A stretch of DNA of 64,000 nt from Tetraselmis striata (GCA_006384855.1 VCJN01003112.1:39076-103075); one strand, 5' to 3'. Positions 12,102 to 23,604 are shown, numbered from the stretch's first letter. Made by a program: numbers and translations. Notes: generated by a model not told the origin, from the letters alone.

Positions 12102-13766
12102 CATCGCAGCCTTTATCAGGGATAGCCAGGCCATATGTGCCAAGTCTGCTATGTTTTTAAACGGTATGTTTGAAGCCGGAATATTTTGCTGGTTGGCGCC
12201 ATGTCTCTGCGCAGGGCGGCTCCATGATACGTGCGGACTCGCTTGTGGAGGGGCGAGTGTGACCAACAAACATAGCACTTGCTATGGAACGTCTAAGCCA
12301 ATGAAGATTGTCTACATGCATTGGCTGGAGACACAAGCGCGCATTGCCAGCAAGGAGTTGAGCACAGGAGAATGCAGTGTCAAATGGCACAGTGTTGCCG
12401 TATTGAAATGTGGCCGCATCGGTAGACTGAGAGCAATCACACAGCAATGTGGACGGCATGCAGCTGTAGCTCAGCACCAGCGTTGCGGGCTAGCGCTTCC
12501 ACATCAAGCGGCACGAATAAGAGTAATTACAACGAATTCGAATATGCACGCCTCGCATCGCATGATGGCAATCGCCCTGGCGCCCGTGGCCAGTGGCTAG
12601 TGATGAGTACTAAGGAGAGTCACTGGAAGACTGCAGCTCCAATAATTTGCGCTTCACCTGTTGGTTGACTTGAGAGCTTGTCGGCATCGTGATGGTGATG
12701 CCATTACAGGCGAATGAGCGTTGTGCATCGGGCAGTTTGTATTGGTATGGACGCCAGTTGTATGGGGAGTTTTTGGTATATGCACACCGTTAACAGGGCG
12801 CCATACCTGGCGGCCGTGTAAACAAGCGCTTGCTTTCATAAAATACACTGGCGACATCGTAAAACAAGCTGTCCTACTATTACCTTGGAGTTCGAGCCCG
12901 TGCAGAAGAGATGCGAAAGTTTCACAGAAATTTGCACATACTGTAAACATTGAAGCAAGCCGGGATAGGCTGAGCTGCACCCACCGTGTTGGTGTCCTTG
13001 CGGTAGTCGCCGGAGCAACCGCGACCCGGCGCTTTGTTGTGTTCTTCGAACATGGCAGCGTGCTGTGCCCGCAGCCCGCCGGTTTATTCATGTCATCGTG
13101 CGTAATACACATTCAACGCTAGCAAGCAACTGATAACACGGCGTGCCATGAAACCGGGTGGCCGACGGAACTCTTTATCAAGACTTGCCTCGACATTTGA
13201 GCGTTGACCAAGCCGCCGAGACTAACGTTGACCCAGTCGAGCCACGGCGGTGCAAAAATACTATCAGCGGTGCTGCTTGGCAAGGAAAACGTATGCGAGG
13301 GAAACGACGCGTAGTGTCATGAATGGCGAACTGCATCATCGTGCTTCCTCCCGTCCTTGACAGGAGTATGAAGCGTCATCCGTCGCGCAGCTGCATTTTC
13401 ATGGAAAACAGTAGGCCAGGAAGCGGCTAAAGTGGCCGTTCAATACCTCGAGCTGCGTATCGCTCGATGGGCCACCGGCAAATGGGCGTTGTGGTCTGTC
13501 GCAGCCTGCTTCGGCGCTGGTATGATGCATCTACGGACATAAGGGCGAGGAGGTTTGGTCGGCGCATTTATTCATTTTTATATACAACAACGACTATACA
13601 GCTCTGCCCGAGCCGCGATAGCAGCCGTTGGCTGGAAAGAAACGTCTCAAGGAGGGTGGGAGCGGGATCTATCTACCGTTGTTAAGACATGATTCCAACA
13701 TTTGCGCCCACAGTAGCAGCGCAGCGGCGAAATGCCGTGTGGTTCGCGTTGCGTACTGGCAAGCAC
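12102..13766. other. Intergenic, no recognisable gene
   Basis: It lies between the lipase stop and the cyclin-like stop codon; the two genes converge. Several open frames of up to about 150 codons exist on both strands, but none shows a family motif or a consistent splice pattern. Both 3' UTRs should lie here. Confidence 0.5.
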
Positions 13767-14855
13767 CTATAATTTATTCCAGTTGCTGAGGGGCGCCCAG
13801 CTGAGCCAGCCCATCACGGTCTTCTCCGCTCTCCGCAGCTCACCGACGGGCACACCCGAGAGACAAGATATCGTCGCGGCTCCAGGGACGAACATTCGGA
13901 GCTCCTGAAGTTTGCAGGCAATCCACAGGCAGGCTCCCAGGAGGGCATCGAGCGGCAGCCGGTTCTGGGCGGAGGCTTGGCAGGCGACACGACACCACAG
14001 GTGAAAGCCAAACGGCACGGTGGACGGGTCCTCGATGGGAAGCGCAGCCCCCCAGCGACCGAGCAGATCCGTTGCTTGAGAGTAACTATCGGCCTGCGAC
14101 AGGCCAACGTCGGGCGCGATGCAACACTGGCGTGCCGCGTGCGCGTGTACGTAGAGGGGCAGGTCGTCCGTGGTGCTACGCGCTGCATAGTCGTGCTGCC
14201 CTGAGCGCATCTGCGGGGCGTAGGCCGGAAAGTGCTGCCAAGTATGCCCCTCTTGCTGGGAAGCATCGACCCGCAGTCTCTTCAAGGGGCTCGGCAAATC
14301 GTATTGCCAGCCGGAATGCCCTTCAATAACTGGCGCCGAAGGTGCCCAAGCGCCGAGGTAGGCGGCGTCCGGGGTGGAGCACATTGAGGAGGCGCGAGAA
14401 GGGAAGACGTCGAGCACAGCTGTCGGGCTGCAGGCCGACGAGGCGCTCGGACACTTCCCATATTGCATGTAGCGCGCATGCAGCGCGTGAACGAACACGC
14501 CAAGCGCCGCGTCCTGGGAGACGGGCTCCCCGAAGTGTGTCGTGTTGTGTATGTCGGAAGGAGTTTCGGGACGCCCAGGAAGGCAATCACCGCAGCCGCG
14601 CGTGCGCTTCAGCCCGGCGGCGGGTGTATAGCTGCACCCTGTCCACCCGAGGTCCTGCCGCCCATGATGAAGCTGCTGCTCGTATGCAAGCTGGCTGCCC
14701 CCCAGTTGCTGCTGCCAGGCAGCGGCCTCTGCAAGGACAAACTCGTCGAAGGCCAAGGCCTGTCCAGACACGGGGGGTGCTCCACCCATGGAACGCCGCC
14801 GGGCGAGTAGAGGTTGCACAGATTCGCTATGGTAAAGCGAACCGAGCGACTGCAT
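13767..14855 (-). CDS. Cyclin-like protein
   Basis: Single open frame of 362 codons, ATG at 14855 and TAG at 13767-13769. The last ~75 residues resemble the first half of a cyclin fold: GFHLWCRVACQ, LPLDALLGACLWIACKLQE, a variable loop, then GELRRAEKTVMGWLSW. This matches the cyclin pattern of a helix with A-(A/C)-K-x-x-E and then an E-x-x-(V/I)-x-x-W/L-x-W ending. Such proteins bind and activate cyclin-dependent kinases. The first ~260 residues are low in motifs and rich in Ser, Ala and His. The protein stops right after the third-helix region, so the rest of the cyclin fold is missing unless a 3' exon was not recognised. Its frame also leaves long antisense open frames, a GC-bias effect. 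Confidence 0.6.
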   Translation of the reverse strand: MQSLGSLYHSESVQPLLARRRSMGGAPPVSGQALAFDEFVLAEAAAWQQQLGGSQLAYEQQLHHGRQDLGWTGCSYTPAAGLKRTRGCGDCLPGRPETPSDIHNTTHFGEPVSQDAALGVFVHALHARYMQYGKCPSASSACSPTAVLDVFPSRASSMCSTPDAAYLGAWAPSAPVIEGHSGWQYDLPSPLKRLRVDASQQEGHTWQHFPAYAPQMRSGQHDYAARSTTDDLPLYVHAHAARQCCIAPDVGLSQADSYSQATDLLGRWGAALPIEDPSTVPFGFHLWCRVACQASAQNRLPLDALLGACLWIACKLQELRMFVPGAATISCLSGVPVGELRRAEKTVMGWLSWAPLSNWNKL

Positions 14856-16540
14856 GACGGCTATCCGGCGGGATCTTGGTCCAAAGCCTCTACCTGAACT
14901 GGCTGGCGCCAGTGCTGAGGCGAGTCAACGCCCGATGTCACGAGGCGGCAAGGCAGCCGCTTTTGTATTTCTAGCGGGTTGCCGCGCACGAGCTGGCCAA
15001 GGGACGGGGGGCGTTTCAAGTCCTTGAGTCAGTTGAACGCACAACGCCGGGTCCGCGTGGGATGCACACGCCTGTCTCCGCCGCAGAAGTAGATAACACG
15101 ATAGCTCCGATGTGGTGTTGCCGCGGTGTATATGAAGCCCCGCGTGCTGCACGCCAGCGCAGAATGGCAAGAGTTGTGCAACTGCCTGAAGGGGTCGAGG
15201 TGTGTTGTGCGGGGGTGCCGCGAAGCGCCTCTGATGATATTATGCTGATACTCGCACCAGCAGCGACGACGTGTACTGGCTTATTTTGTAATTCGCACCA
15301 GTAGCGACGAAGGATCGTCATCCGTCGCTTTTTTTTTCGCCCCCTTGACGACAGGACCGGCAGCAAACTGCTGCGCTGAGGTAGTCGCTGGAAAACCTTA
15401 CACGTACCGCTACTCGTTTATTATGATCCAATCCTGCTTGTACTGCAGCAGCAAGTGAAGAACTGATGGATTCAAGATGCGCACGTGCGGCAACTTATCG
15501 CGATGTAGTCGCTATGGGCGCGTCGTTGTCGTCGGATCATGCTGGGGCGGTGACTAATCCTTATTCATGTTTACGGTGTTATATTCGGTGATTTCAACAC
15601 ATACAACAGCTACGGGTACCTGTACTGGTACTGATAAAATCATATATAAAATTACACTAGCTACAAAAGCAATATATCATCAGCCGATACCGTACGGTTA
15701 CCGTTGAGAATAACAACGATAATAATAACAAAATAAGGTAGTACGCGGGGCCCGAAAATAAGGAATTGTTTCACACCTTCGCGTCGGTTTATTCGTGCTA
15801 TATTCTTTTTCTTTTTTCTCTGCGAAGGTGTCGAAAACGGTATTTATAGCGACTATACACACATGTAATCATCATATATCCGCCGTCCACATCATCAGCG
15901 CACAGTGTATCGTATACGGGTACGGGCGACGAAAACTACAGTATATATTTCCGGCGACAACCATGATGATGACGCGGGACTACCAACAGCGGGTACCGGA
16001 CCTGATCCGAGCGTAATGCCACCAGCTGATGATGACTACTGCCGTACATAAATCTCCAGCTATCCGGCTATCCCATCTGCTGCTGCGTGCGACGAGGATG
16101 ATCAGCACAGACTACGAGATGCGAGTAGCGACTACACGGTATCAGGCCCTTGCCTTGGGATGGAGGCGCGTTTTTCCGCCGGCGGCTTCACCTTGCTCTT
16201 GGTTGATATTATATCGGATGTAATACTTTTTTTTGCACCAGGGCTTTAAAAAATGCGCCCTACAAACAGAACTAGCAGCAACTACTGTATATCGGATGTA
16301 ACGGTCGCTGTTTATGGAGCTGTGCCTGTACTGTCTCTGTGTGTCGCTGCACCACTAGTTTCAAACACTTGGCCGGGGGCGCGGGGCCGGGGGTGTGCGG
16401 GATCTGCCCATACATAAGAAAGCTTCGATCATATTGCCGCCCATACAATATCAGCCATCTGGCGTGGCTTCACTACAGCTGCAACGCGGTAGCGACAGGG
16501 TTATGAGATAGCGACTACTGCTGATGCTACTTGTGACCGT

Positions 16541-16607
16541 ACAGGCGGCTTGCTGTGTTGATTTTCTAATTCTGGGGAACTGCCCTTTTTGTAATTCACA
16601 CAGGTAC
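16541..16607 (-). repeat. Dispersed repeat B, copy 1
   Basis: It shares about 66 bp with 31129-31195, including GGCGGCTTGCTGTGTTGATT, TTCTAATTCTGGGGAACTG and CCTTTTTGTAATTCACAC. A more diverged plus-strand copy lies at 23413-23520. Confidence 0.65.
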
Positions 16608-16620
16608 CTTGAATTAGTGA

Positions 16621-16645
16621 TTACATGAGCCAGCTGCAAAATTCA
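16621..16645 (-). mobile_element. Non-LTR tail copy
   Basis: The reverse complement ends TTTTGCAGCTGGCTCATGTA, the terminal word of the non-LTR tail family. It directly abuts repeat B. Confidence 0.4.
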
Positions 16646-16779
16646 AGAAATCCACACAGAAATTCAGAAGAAAATCCAGCTACGGGCCCCCAGAGGCGGG
16701 AACCACCATGACAGCCACCGACCAGGCATCGCCACCAGCCAGCCGCCACGCCACGCAGTAGGGACGCTCTCCCCAGCAC

Positions 16780-17320
16780 ACAATCCCGGGCCACTCCAAT
16801 AGCGGCACTAGGCCGAATGTGATGTGAAGGCGCCGAGCGACAGGAAAGGAGCTTCGAAGTAGTGGTCTCGCAGCAAGGAGCAGAAGTGGGGGGGGGGGGG
16901 GGGGGGTCCAACCCAGAACGGGGCGCCACGGGCGTGTAACAGACGCATGCCACCCAACGCCAAATCCGCCGCCAGCTCGGCCGCGTCCTTTTCCGTCAAA
17001 CGTAGAACGCCTTTCCCTAGCACAACATCCCGGGCCACTCCAATAGCGGCGCTGAGCCGAATGTGATGTGGAGGCGCCAACAGGACAGGAAGGGGGAAGT
17101 GCTCAATGAGTAGGGAATGGAGAGCCGACCGGGCCAGCAACGACGTAAGACCGTGGCGCGCATTGTTCCGCCCGACGCGAGATCCGCCGCCAACTCGGTC
17201 GCGTCCCCTTCTGCCGAACGTAGAACTCCCTTCCCAGCACAACATCCCGGGCCACTCCAATATAATAGCGGCACTAGGCCGAATGTGATGTGGAGGCGCC
17301 GACAGGACGGGAAGGGAGAG
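16780..17320. repeat. Tandem repeat, three units of about 220-240 bp
   Basis: The block CGGGCCACTCCAATAGCGGC plus GAATGTGATGTG(G/A)AGGCGCC recurs at about 16789, 17029 and 17248, each preceded by a variant of CCCAGCACAACATCC. The third unit has a short ATAATA insertion. A G19 run (16888-16906) lies in the first unit. A 300-codon minus-strand frame through the array is explained by GC content and repetition. Confidence 0.75.
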
Positions 17321-18619
17321 GGTGCTCAAAGAACAGCCAACGGGGACTTGACCGGACCAGCAACGATGTGAGACGCCGGTGTCCAGCTCACACTGCTCCT
17401 CCGCGGCAGCACGGGCGGGGCCAAGGCTACCAAGGCGCCACCCGTGCACGATCCCCGCCCCGCCCATCGTCCCCAGCCGGGGTTGGAGGCGGAGGAAGGG
17501 CCCGCGATTCCGAGGGCCGAGGACGGTCGTCGGGCCCGCCCAGGCGGAGGGTGGGTGGGTTCTTGAATGGGTCGTTCCCGTTGGTGGTACTCCGTGACGA
17601 GACGCTGCTAGGGTTTCACTGTTTCCAGTCCTGTCTCGGAGGCGAAAAAAGCCACCTGTTATTGCTGCGGAGTCCTGCCTGCTGCTACACCTCGTGGCTA
17701 CTGTATGCATCGTCAGGTATGGGGGATTACGTGTACTGTTAATCCTTGCCCGCCTACCAGTACCAGTAGGATCGTGCTTATGCCCCGCCTTAAGTAGCAG
17801 GTAAGGAGGGGTCCTCAGCAGGGGTTAATAGATTAGGAGAAATAAAGAATTATGTTGGTGCAGGTCATAGACTCATAGTACAAGGATTTGTACTTTATGA
17901 GGATTACTGTCGTCCCTACTAGTACACGAATACCCTGTACGAATGCATGAAACTAGTACTAGGTACTAGATACTGGGCACTAGCGACTAGGAGGTGCAGT
18001 ACTAGTACTTCGCCCGTATCATCCTGCATACCGAGGTACCAGGACGAGGTACGAGCCGAGGTGAGTCTGTTTGTCTATCTGTGAGTATCTGTCGCCAAAT
18101 TTCGGAACGGCTTCGCATATATTACTAGAGAGATTGAAAATGTATCCGTTAAAGATTCCGTCATAATTCCGCAAAGGTCAAAATACCCGTCGCGCTTTCC
18201 TGCGCTGGCTACTGTACCTGCATCGGTACGGGTACCGATCGGCCGGCCTGCCTGCCACCCGACCGCCGCGGGTAGTCGGTCGTCGCCGTTCGTCAGGTCT
18301 ACGGGGCGGGCACGGCGCGAAGCGCCGAGCCCGCCGCGTGGACCGGACCCGGACGCTTGATGCCGTCGTTCGTCCGTCGCCGGACGGCGGACGACCGTCG
18401 CCCGTCCGCCTCGCCGCCCGTTACTCGACGGACGCCGGGCCCCGGGTCGGCGGGTAGGCGGACGCGGGGATGTACAATGTAGCGACTACTACGATTGATC
18501 CTTGCGGCTCTCTGGAGTCCACAATCCTGCAACGGGTCCACTTTATATGTGTATTCACTACTAATAGATGGGGCTCCTCTTCCCTTGTCTACTTAACACG
18601 AACGGTACGGCACCATCAT
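17321..18619. other. Gene-free stretch
   Basis: No motif-bearing frame was found. The segment 18230-18470 is rich in CGG/CCG and CGTCCG words. The stretch ends at the left direct repeat of the minisatellite block. Confidence 0.4.
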
Positions 18620-18900
18620 GTCCACGTGGCGTGCGCCCGTACCGCCCAAGGAGCTGCATCGACCCAATAACACCTCAGCAGTGCCATCGTCCGACGTCCG
18701 ACTTCCGACGTCGGATTGGTGTACGCCCGTACGGCACTAGCCCGCAAGCGGTTACCCAAAGCAGCCATCCCGGGTTGTGCTGCTCCCGCGAGGTGCTTCG
18801 ACGTGTTATTAAAAGCATCATGGGGCTTGTGTGCCTCCATCTTCCTTTGCCGTGGCGCACCCACCATGGGTCGCGCCGCGACAGAGCTCGTGTCCTCATG
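18620..18900 (+). repeat. Left direct repeat flanking the minisatellite
   Basis: It matches 23040-23300 in order and orientation: CCACGTGGCG, CTGCATCGACCCA, GCAGTGCCATCGTCCGAC, GTACGCCCGTACGGCAC, CGGTTACCC, CATCCCGGGT, TTAAAA, TCTTCCTT, CGTGGCGCAC, ACCATGGG and a CCTCATG end. Identity looks to be about three quarters by eye, so the two copies are old. Confidence 0.7.
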
Positions 18901-19239
18901 ACATGCAAGGTCATATTTTGTGTACAAGCCACTGATAGTGATGCCCCGTGCCCAACTCGAGCACATGTCTCGCTATAGCGGGGAAGCGGTCTACGACCGC
19001 CCAGAGGGCACCGTGCGCCGGCTCTGCAAGATCGATGAGCCGACAACTAGACGAGTCTCCCGCAGACGGCCGTTCGACTCATCGGAGGGAACGCTCTTCG
19101 CACCTCGCGACACAAGAGCGCCCCATGACGCCGGCGAAGAAGACCGCCCTTTGGCTTGCCGGCGAAGAAAACCCCCATTTCCGAGCAGGGACGATCCATG
19201 CGTTGGTGGTATCTGCGGCTTCAACGCGTAACATGGCTG
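18901..19239 (+). other. Unique segment between direct repeat and array
   Basis: An open frame at 18920-19228 (start GTG or internal ATG) contains AQLEHMSRYSGEAVYD and then an Arg-rich part. I recognise no family. It has no counterpart on the right side, where the array meets the right direct repeat directly. Confidence 0.35.
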
Positions 19240-21490
19240 CCCCTCGCAGCCCCAAGCACACAAGTTGTCGGCGTCGTCCGGCTCCTGTTGGTTGCGCCCC
19301 CGGAGCGTCCCACGCAGTAGGATGGCGTCATCAAGCAGCCACTGCACGCAGCTAGTAGGCACCATCAAGCCGCCACTGCACCGTGTAGTGCCCAGATTGC
19401 TTTTGCGGTCCGGGCACGCAACTAATCGGCGTCATCATCGGGCCGCCACTGCACTTATTTGTGGCACGGTTGCATCCGCAGCCCGAGCAAGCAGGTCGTC
19501 GGCGCCAACTAATGGACCGGCACTACACCAAGTGTCCCGGTCGCTTCAGCTGTCCATGCATGCAACATGTAGGTCAGCGCCGTCGGGTCGCCATTGCACC
19601 ATCAATCTCGGCTAATTCCGCGGCCCGGGCACGCAAGTGGCCGGCGCCGACAATGAAACCGCCGCTGCGCCATGTTTGTGCCCCGGTTGCATTCGCAGCC
19701 CGAGCACGCAGTTGGTCGGCGTCATCTGACCGCCATTGCACCCTGTGTCACGTTTGCTTCCCCGGCCCGAGCACGCGGGTGGTCATCGCCAAAGGGAGCT
19801 AGTGTGCCCCAATCGCTTCCGCAGCCCGGACACGTAGCGAGGGGGAGCCGACCGGCCACAGCCGCGCCGTGTGCCACGGTTGCATCCGCATCCCGAGCAC
19901 GCGGTTGGTCTACTTACGCCATCACACAACCAACGCACCATGTGATCCGGTCGCTTGCGCGGCCTGGGCACACAGCCGGTCGGCGTCATCATCGGGCCGC
20001 CACTGCACATTGTGCCACGGTTGCATCCGCATCCCAGGTTCGTTGGCGGCAACAAGCCGCCATAGCACGATGTGTCCCGGTCGCTTCCGTGCTCCGCGCA
20101 CGCAGTTGGTCGGCGCCATCAGGCCGCCGCTGCGCCATGTGCCACGGTTAGATCCGCAGACCGCAGTTCGTCGACGCCAACTACGGCCCCCCATTGCACG
20201 CTTTGTCCCGGCTGCTTCCGCAGCCCGGGCACGCAGCTTATCGGCGCCGACGGGCAACCACTACACCATGTGCTCCAGTCGCTTCCGTGGCCCGGGCACG
20301 CGGTTGGTCGGCGCCAACGGGCCGCCGCTGCGCCATTAAGCGCCATGCTGATTGCATCCGCAGCCCGGGCACGCAGATGATCGGCGCCATCAAGCCGCCA
20401 CTGTCCCATGAGCTCAGTCGATTCCCCGGCCCGGGCACGCAGCTGTCGCTCGGCGCCAACGAGTCGCGAATCTGCGTTGTGCCCGGTTGCTTCCGAAGCC
20501 GGGGCATGCAGCTGGTCGGAGCCAACGGGCCGCCGAGGCGCCATGTGCCTTGGTTGCATCCGCGGCTCGGGCAGGCGGTTGGTCGGCGCCAGCGGGCCAC
20601 CATTGCGCCATATGTGCCCCGGTTGAATCCTCAGCCGAGCACACGGTTAATCGGCGCCTAGACCACCACGGCTCCAAGTGCTAAGGTCGCTTCCGCGGTC
20701 CATGCACTGAGTTGGTCAGCGACATCATCGGGCCACCACTACACATGGTGTCCCGTTTGAATCCGCATCCCGAGCACGCAGCTGGTCGACCGCCGATCGG
20801 CGCCATCGAATTGGAGCTGCGTCATATGCCTCGGTTGCATCCGCGGCCCGAGCACGCAGGGACGCAGTTGGCCGGCGCCAATAGGTCGCCATTGCACCAT
20901 GTGCCCCGTTTGCTTCCGATGTTCGTACACGCACCTAGTTGGCGCCATCGGGCCGCCAATGCTCCACGTGTCCCGGTCGCTTCCGCGGCCCGGGCACGCA
21001 GCTGGTCGGGCGGCGCCATCGGGCCGCCACTACACCATGTGTTCCGTATGCTTTCGCAGCCCGGCACGCAATTGGTCGGCGCCAATGGGCCGCCACTGCA
21101 CTGTGTGCCCCGGTTGCTTTCTTCGCAGCCCAGGCACGCAGCTTGTCGGCGCCATTGGGCCACCAGCACCCTTATCCCCGGTGGTTTTCGGAGCCCAGGT
21201 CCTCATCTTGAATGCGCCAACGGGCCGCCAATGCACCATGTGTCCATGGTGCTCTCGCGGCCCGGGCACATATATAGATGATCGGCGTCATCGGCTTGCC
21301 AATGCAACATGTGCCCCGGTCGCTTCTCCGGGCCGGACCCGCAGCTGGTCGGCGCCAACGGGCCGTTACTGTACGTTGTAGTGCCCCGGCTGCGAACGTA
21401 GCTGGTCGCCGCCATGACCACAATACCATGTGCCCCGGTTGCTTGCGCAACCCGGGCACGCAGCTTGGCGGTATCATCATCATCGGGCCG
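19240..21490. repeat. ~67-bp minisatellite array, left part (about 33 units)
   Basis: Imperfect tandem units spaced 59-74 bp, mostly 66-70. The unit order is CCGCAGCCCGGGCACGCAG, TTGGTCGGCGCCATC, GGGCCGCCACTGCACCATG, TGCCCCGGTTGCTT. Each unit carries GGTCGGCGCC and the near-palindromes GGCGCC and CCCGGG. Unit length is not a multiple of three. Stops are rare in all frames, so the many long open frames on both strands (repeating words such as RARSWSAP) are by-products. First clear unit near 19305. Confidence 0.9.
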
Positions 21491-21800
21491 CCAAATCAGG
21501 ATCGAGTTTGATAACGTGGGCGATATAATACCTCCTTGTGGTACACCCTCCATAGTTTCAGAGAAATATTGTTCATTTCTATCATCCCAGCTTTAATGGA
21601 TTCCTTTCAAATATATTAATGACTTTTAGCCGCTGATTGGTTAGTTAGCATCTAACAAGTTTTTGACTATAAAAAATGTTTTCGCCACTGATAAATTAAA
21701 GTTTGTTTGCCTTTAAATTACTTGAAGAAGCTAAATAAATCATCTTTGAAGATAATGAATAAAAAGGTCTGAATTTATACATTTGCTGATTCAAAATGTA
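21491..21800 (-). mobile_element. AT-rich insertion with a reverse-transcriptase fragment
   Basis: About 300 bp of AT-rich DNA breaks the GC-rich array abruptly on both sides. On the minus strand near 21595-21494 it encodes NEQYFSET-MEGVPQGGIISPTLSN, which carries the reverse-transcriptase palm signature GVPQGxxxSPxLxN seen in LINE-type and group-II-intron-type enzymes. The frame is cut off at the array junction near 21494, before the YxDD motif. Upstream on that strand the reading is broken by stops. Its base composition differs sharply from its surroundings, suggesting a different source or a younger insertion. Confidence 0.6.
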
Positions 21801-23035
21801 AGCACGGTTGCATCCGCAGCCCGAGCAAGCAGTTGGTTGGCGCCATCGGGCCGCCACTACACCATGTGCCGTGGTCACTTTCCCGGCCCGGGCACGCAGC
21901 TAGCCGGCGCCATCATCGGGCTGCCACTACACCATGTGTCCCGGTTGCTTTCGCAGCCGGGTTGCTTTCGCCGCCCGGCACCAACGGGCCACCAATGCAC
22001 CTTGTGCCCCGGTTGCTTTCGCGACACGGGCCCGCAGTTGGTCGGCATCATCATTTGCCCGCTTCTGCACATCGTGCCGCAGTTCCATTCGCAGCCTGAT
22101 CACGCGGGTGGTCGGCGCCAACGGGCTGCCGTTGTGCGCCGTTGTGTGCCGGTTGCTTTCGAAGCCCGGGCAAGCATCTAGTTGGCGCCAACTGTCCACC
22201 TACTACACCATGTGTCGCGGTCACTTCCCCGGCCCGGGCATGCTCATGGTAGGCGCCATCGGGCCACCAATGCACCATGTGCCCCGGTTGCTTTTGCGAC
22301 ACGGGCCCGCAGTTGGTCGGCATCATCAACTGCCCGCTACTGCACATCGTGCCACGGTTGCATCCGCAGCCCGAGCACGCGGCTGGCCGGCGCCAACGGG
22401 CAGCCATTGTACGTTGTGTGCCGGTTTTTTTCGAAGCCCGGACACGCACCTAGTAGTTATTGGCGCCAACTGGTCACCACCACACCATGTGTCGCGGTCA
22501 CTTCCCCGGCCCGGGCATGCAGCTGCTCGGCGCCATCGGGCCGCCACTGCACCATGTGTCCCGGTTGCTTTCGAAGCCCGGGCATGCACATGGTAGGCGC
22601 CATCGGGCCACCAATGCACCATGTGCCCCGTTGCTTTCGCGGCACGAGCCGGTCAGCTGGTCAGCCTCATCATCTGCCCGCTACTGCGCATCGTGCCACG
22701 GTTGCATCCGCAGCCCGAGCACGCGGATGGTCGCTCGGCGCCAACGGGCCACAACTGCACGCTTTTGTCGCGCTGTCGCTTCGCGGTCCGGGCCCGAAGT
22801 TGGTCGACACCATCGGGTCACCACTGCACCATGAGCCCCGCTCGCTTCCGCGGCCCGGGCACGCAGCTAGTCGGTGCCACCAAGCCGCCACTGCACCGTC
22901 GTATGCCCCGGTCGCTCCCGCGGTGCGGGCAAGTAGCTAGTCGGCGCCAACAGCCCGTCATTTTACCATGTGCCCCGGTTGTTTCCGCAACCCGCACACG
23001 CAATTGGCCGGCGCCATGGGGCCGCCACTGCGCTG
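21801..23035. repeat. ~67-bp minisatellite array, right part (about 18 units)
   Basis: Same unit as the left part, continuing after the AT-rich insertion and running into the right direct repeat near 23040. Some neighbouring pairs resemble each other more than the rest: blocks at about 21930-22200 and 22210-22480 share variants such as CGACACGGGCCCGCAGTTGG. This points to local duplication of several units at once. Confidence 0.9.
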
Positions 23036-23039
23036 TTAT

Positions 23040-23300
23040 GCCCACGTGGCGCGCCCGTACCACCGGAGGAGTTGCATCGACCCAGTAGCACCTTGGCAGT
23101 GCCATCGTCCGACGGAATTTGCCGTACGCCCGTACGGCACCACCCTGCGCGCGGTTACCCGACGCATCCATCCCGGGTAGCGCTGCTTGTGCGTGATGCT
23201 TCGTGGTGTGCTTAAAACAAAGTCCCCGTCTTCCTTACTCGTGGCGCACTCACCTACCATGGGGACGTGCCGTGACAGCCACATCCATCCTCCCCTCATG
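23040..23300 (+). repeat. Right direct repeat flanking the minisatellite
   Basis: Counterpart of 18620-18900 in the same orientation. The two repeats and the array may form one composite element, or the array expanded inside an older direct duplication. Confidence 0.7.
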
Positions 23301-23412
23301 TTCGCGGGTCTGCCTTGAAGGCTTTTTGGCCGCCCTCCCAAAGGCATTTACGCCAAAGCACCTTGTGGATAATGTGCATGCACCACCTTTCTCGATTGAA
23401 ATGGCGGTGCAA

Positions 23413-23520
23413 CGAGTACTGGTGAGAATTACAAAAAGGCTAGGAACAAATCCACAGCTAAACGCAACAGTATTGATAAAAGATCAACAGAGCAAGCGGC
23501 CTAAAAGTGGCCCGCATCTA
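23413..23520 (+). repeat. Dispersed repeat B, diverged copy
   Basis: It reads GTACTGGTGAGAATTACAAA then AAGGC, later GATCAACAGAGCAAGC and GGCCTAAAAGTGGCC, the reverse complement of the repeat at 31129-31195 with substitutions and an insertion. Confidence 0.5.
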
Positions 23521-23604
23521 GCCATCCAGCACGAGTACTGGTACCACGTACATCGCAAGCACGGGTTCATCGCTGTAGTTGCCAGTCTTGCCCCAAGGGC
23601 GAAC

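Larger units (their letters stand above)
14856..16780. other. Gene-free stretch with dispersed repeats
   Basis: Upstream of the cyclin-like gene, so its promoter should lie in the first part; no clear TATA or initiator stands out. A weak copy of repeat B lies near 15260-15300, a better one at 16541-16607, and a non-LTR tail copy at 16621-16645. Short open frames show no recognisable motif. Confidence 0.45.

Noticed and set aside
12151..13122. Open frames on both strands between the lipase and cyclin-like genes
   Set aside because: Overlapping frames of similar length on both strands, with no start context, splice signals or recognisable motif.
13977..14857. Plus-strand frames of 75-171 codons across the cyclin-like gene
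   Set aside because: Arg-rich translations typical of antisense reading of a GC-rich gene; the minus frame is longer and has motifs.
16808..17710. 300-codon minus-strand frame as a gene
   Set aside because: It runs through a three-unit tandem repeat and a G19 run; its translation repeats and has no domain.
19240..23035. Long open frames on both strands through the minisatellite (up to about 250 codons)
   Set aside because: The unit is GC-rich and nearly stop-free in every frame, its length is not a multiple of three, and the translations are the same repeated words in all frames. No sign of selection on protein.
19240..23035. CRISPR-like array in the 67-bp repeat
   Set aside because: The whole unit is repeated with variation and there are no unique spacers.
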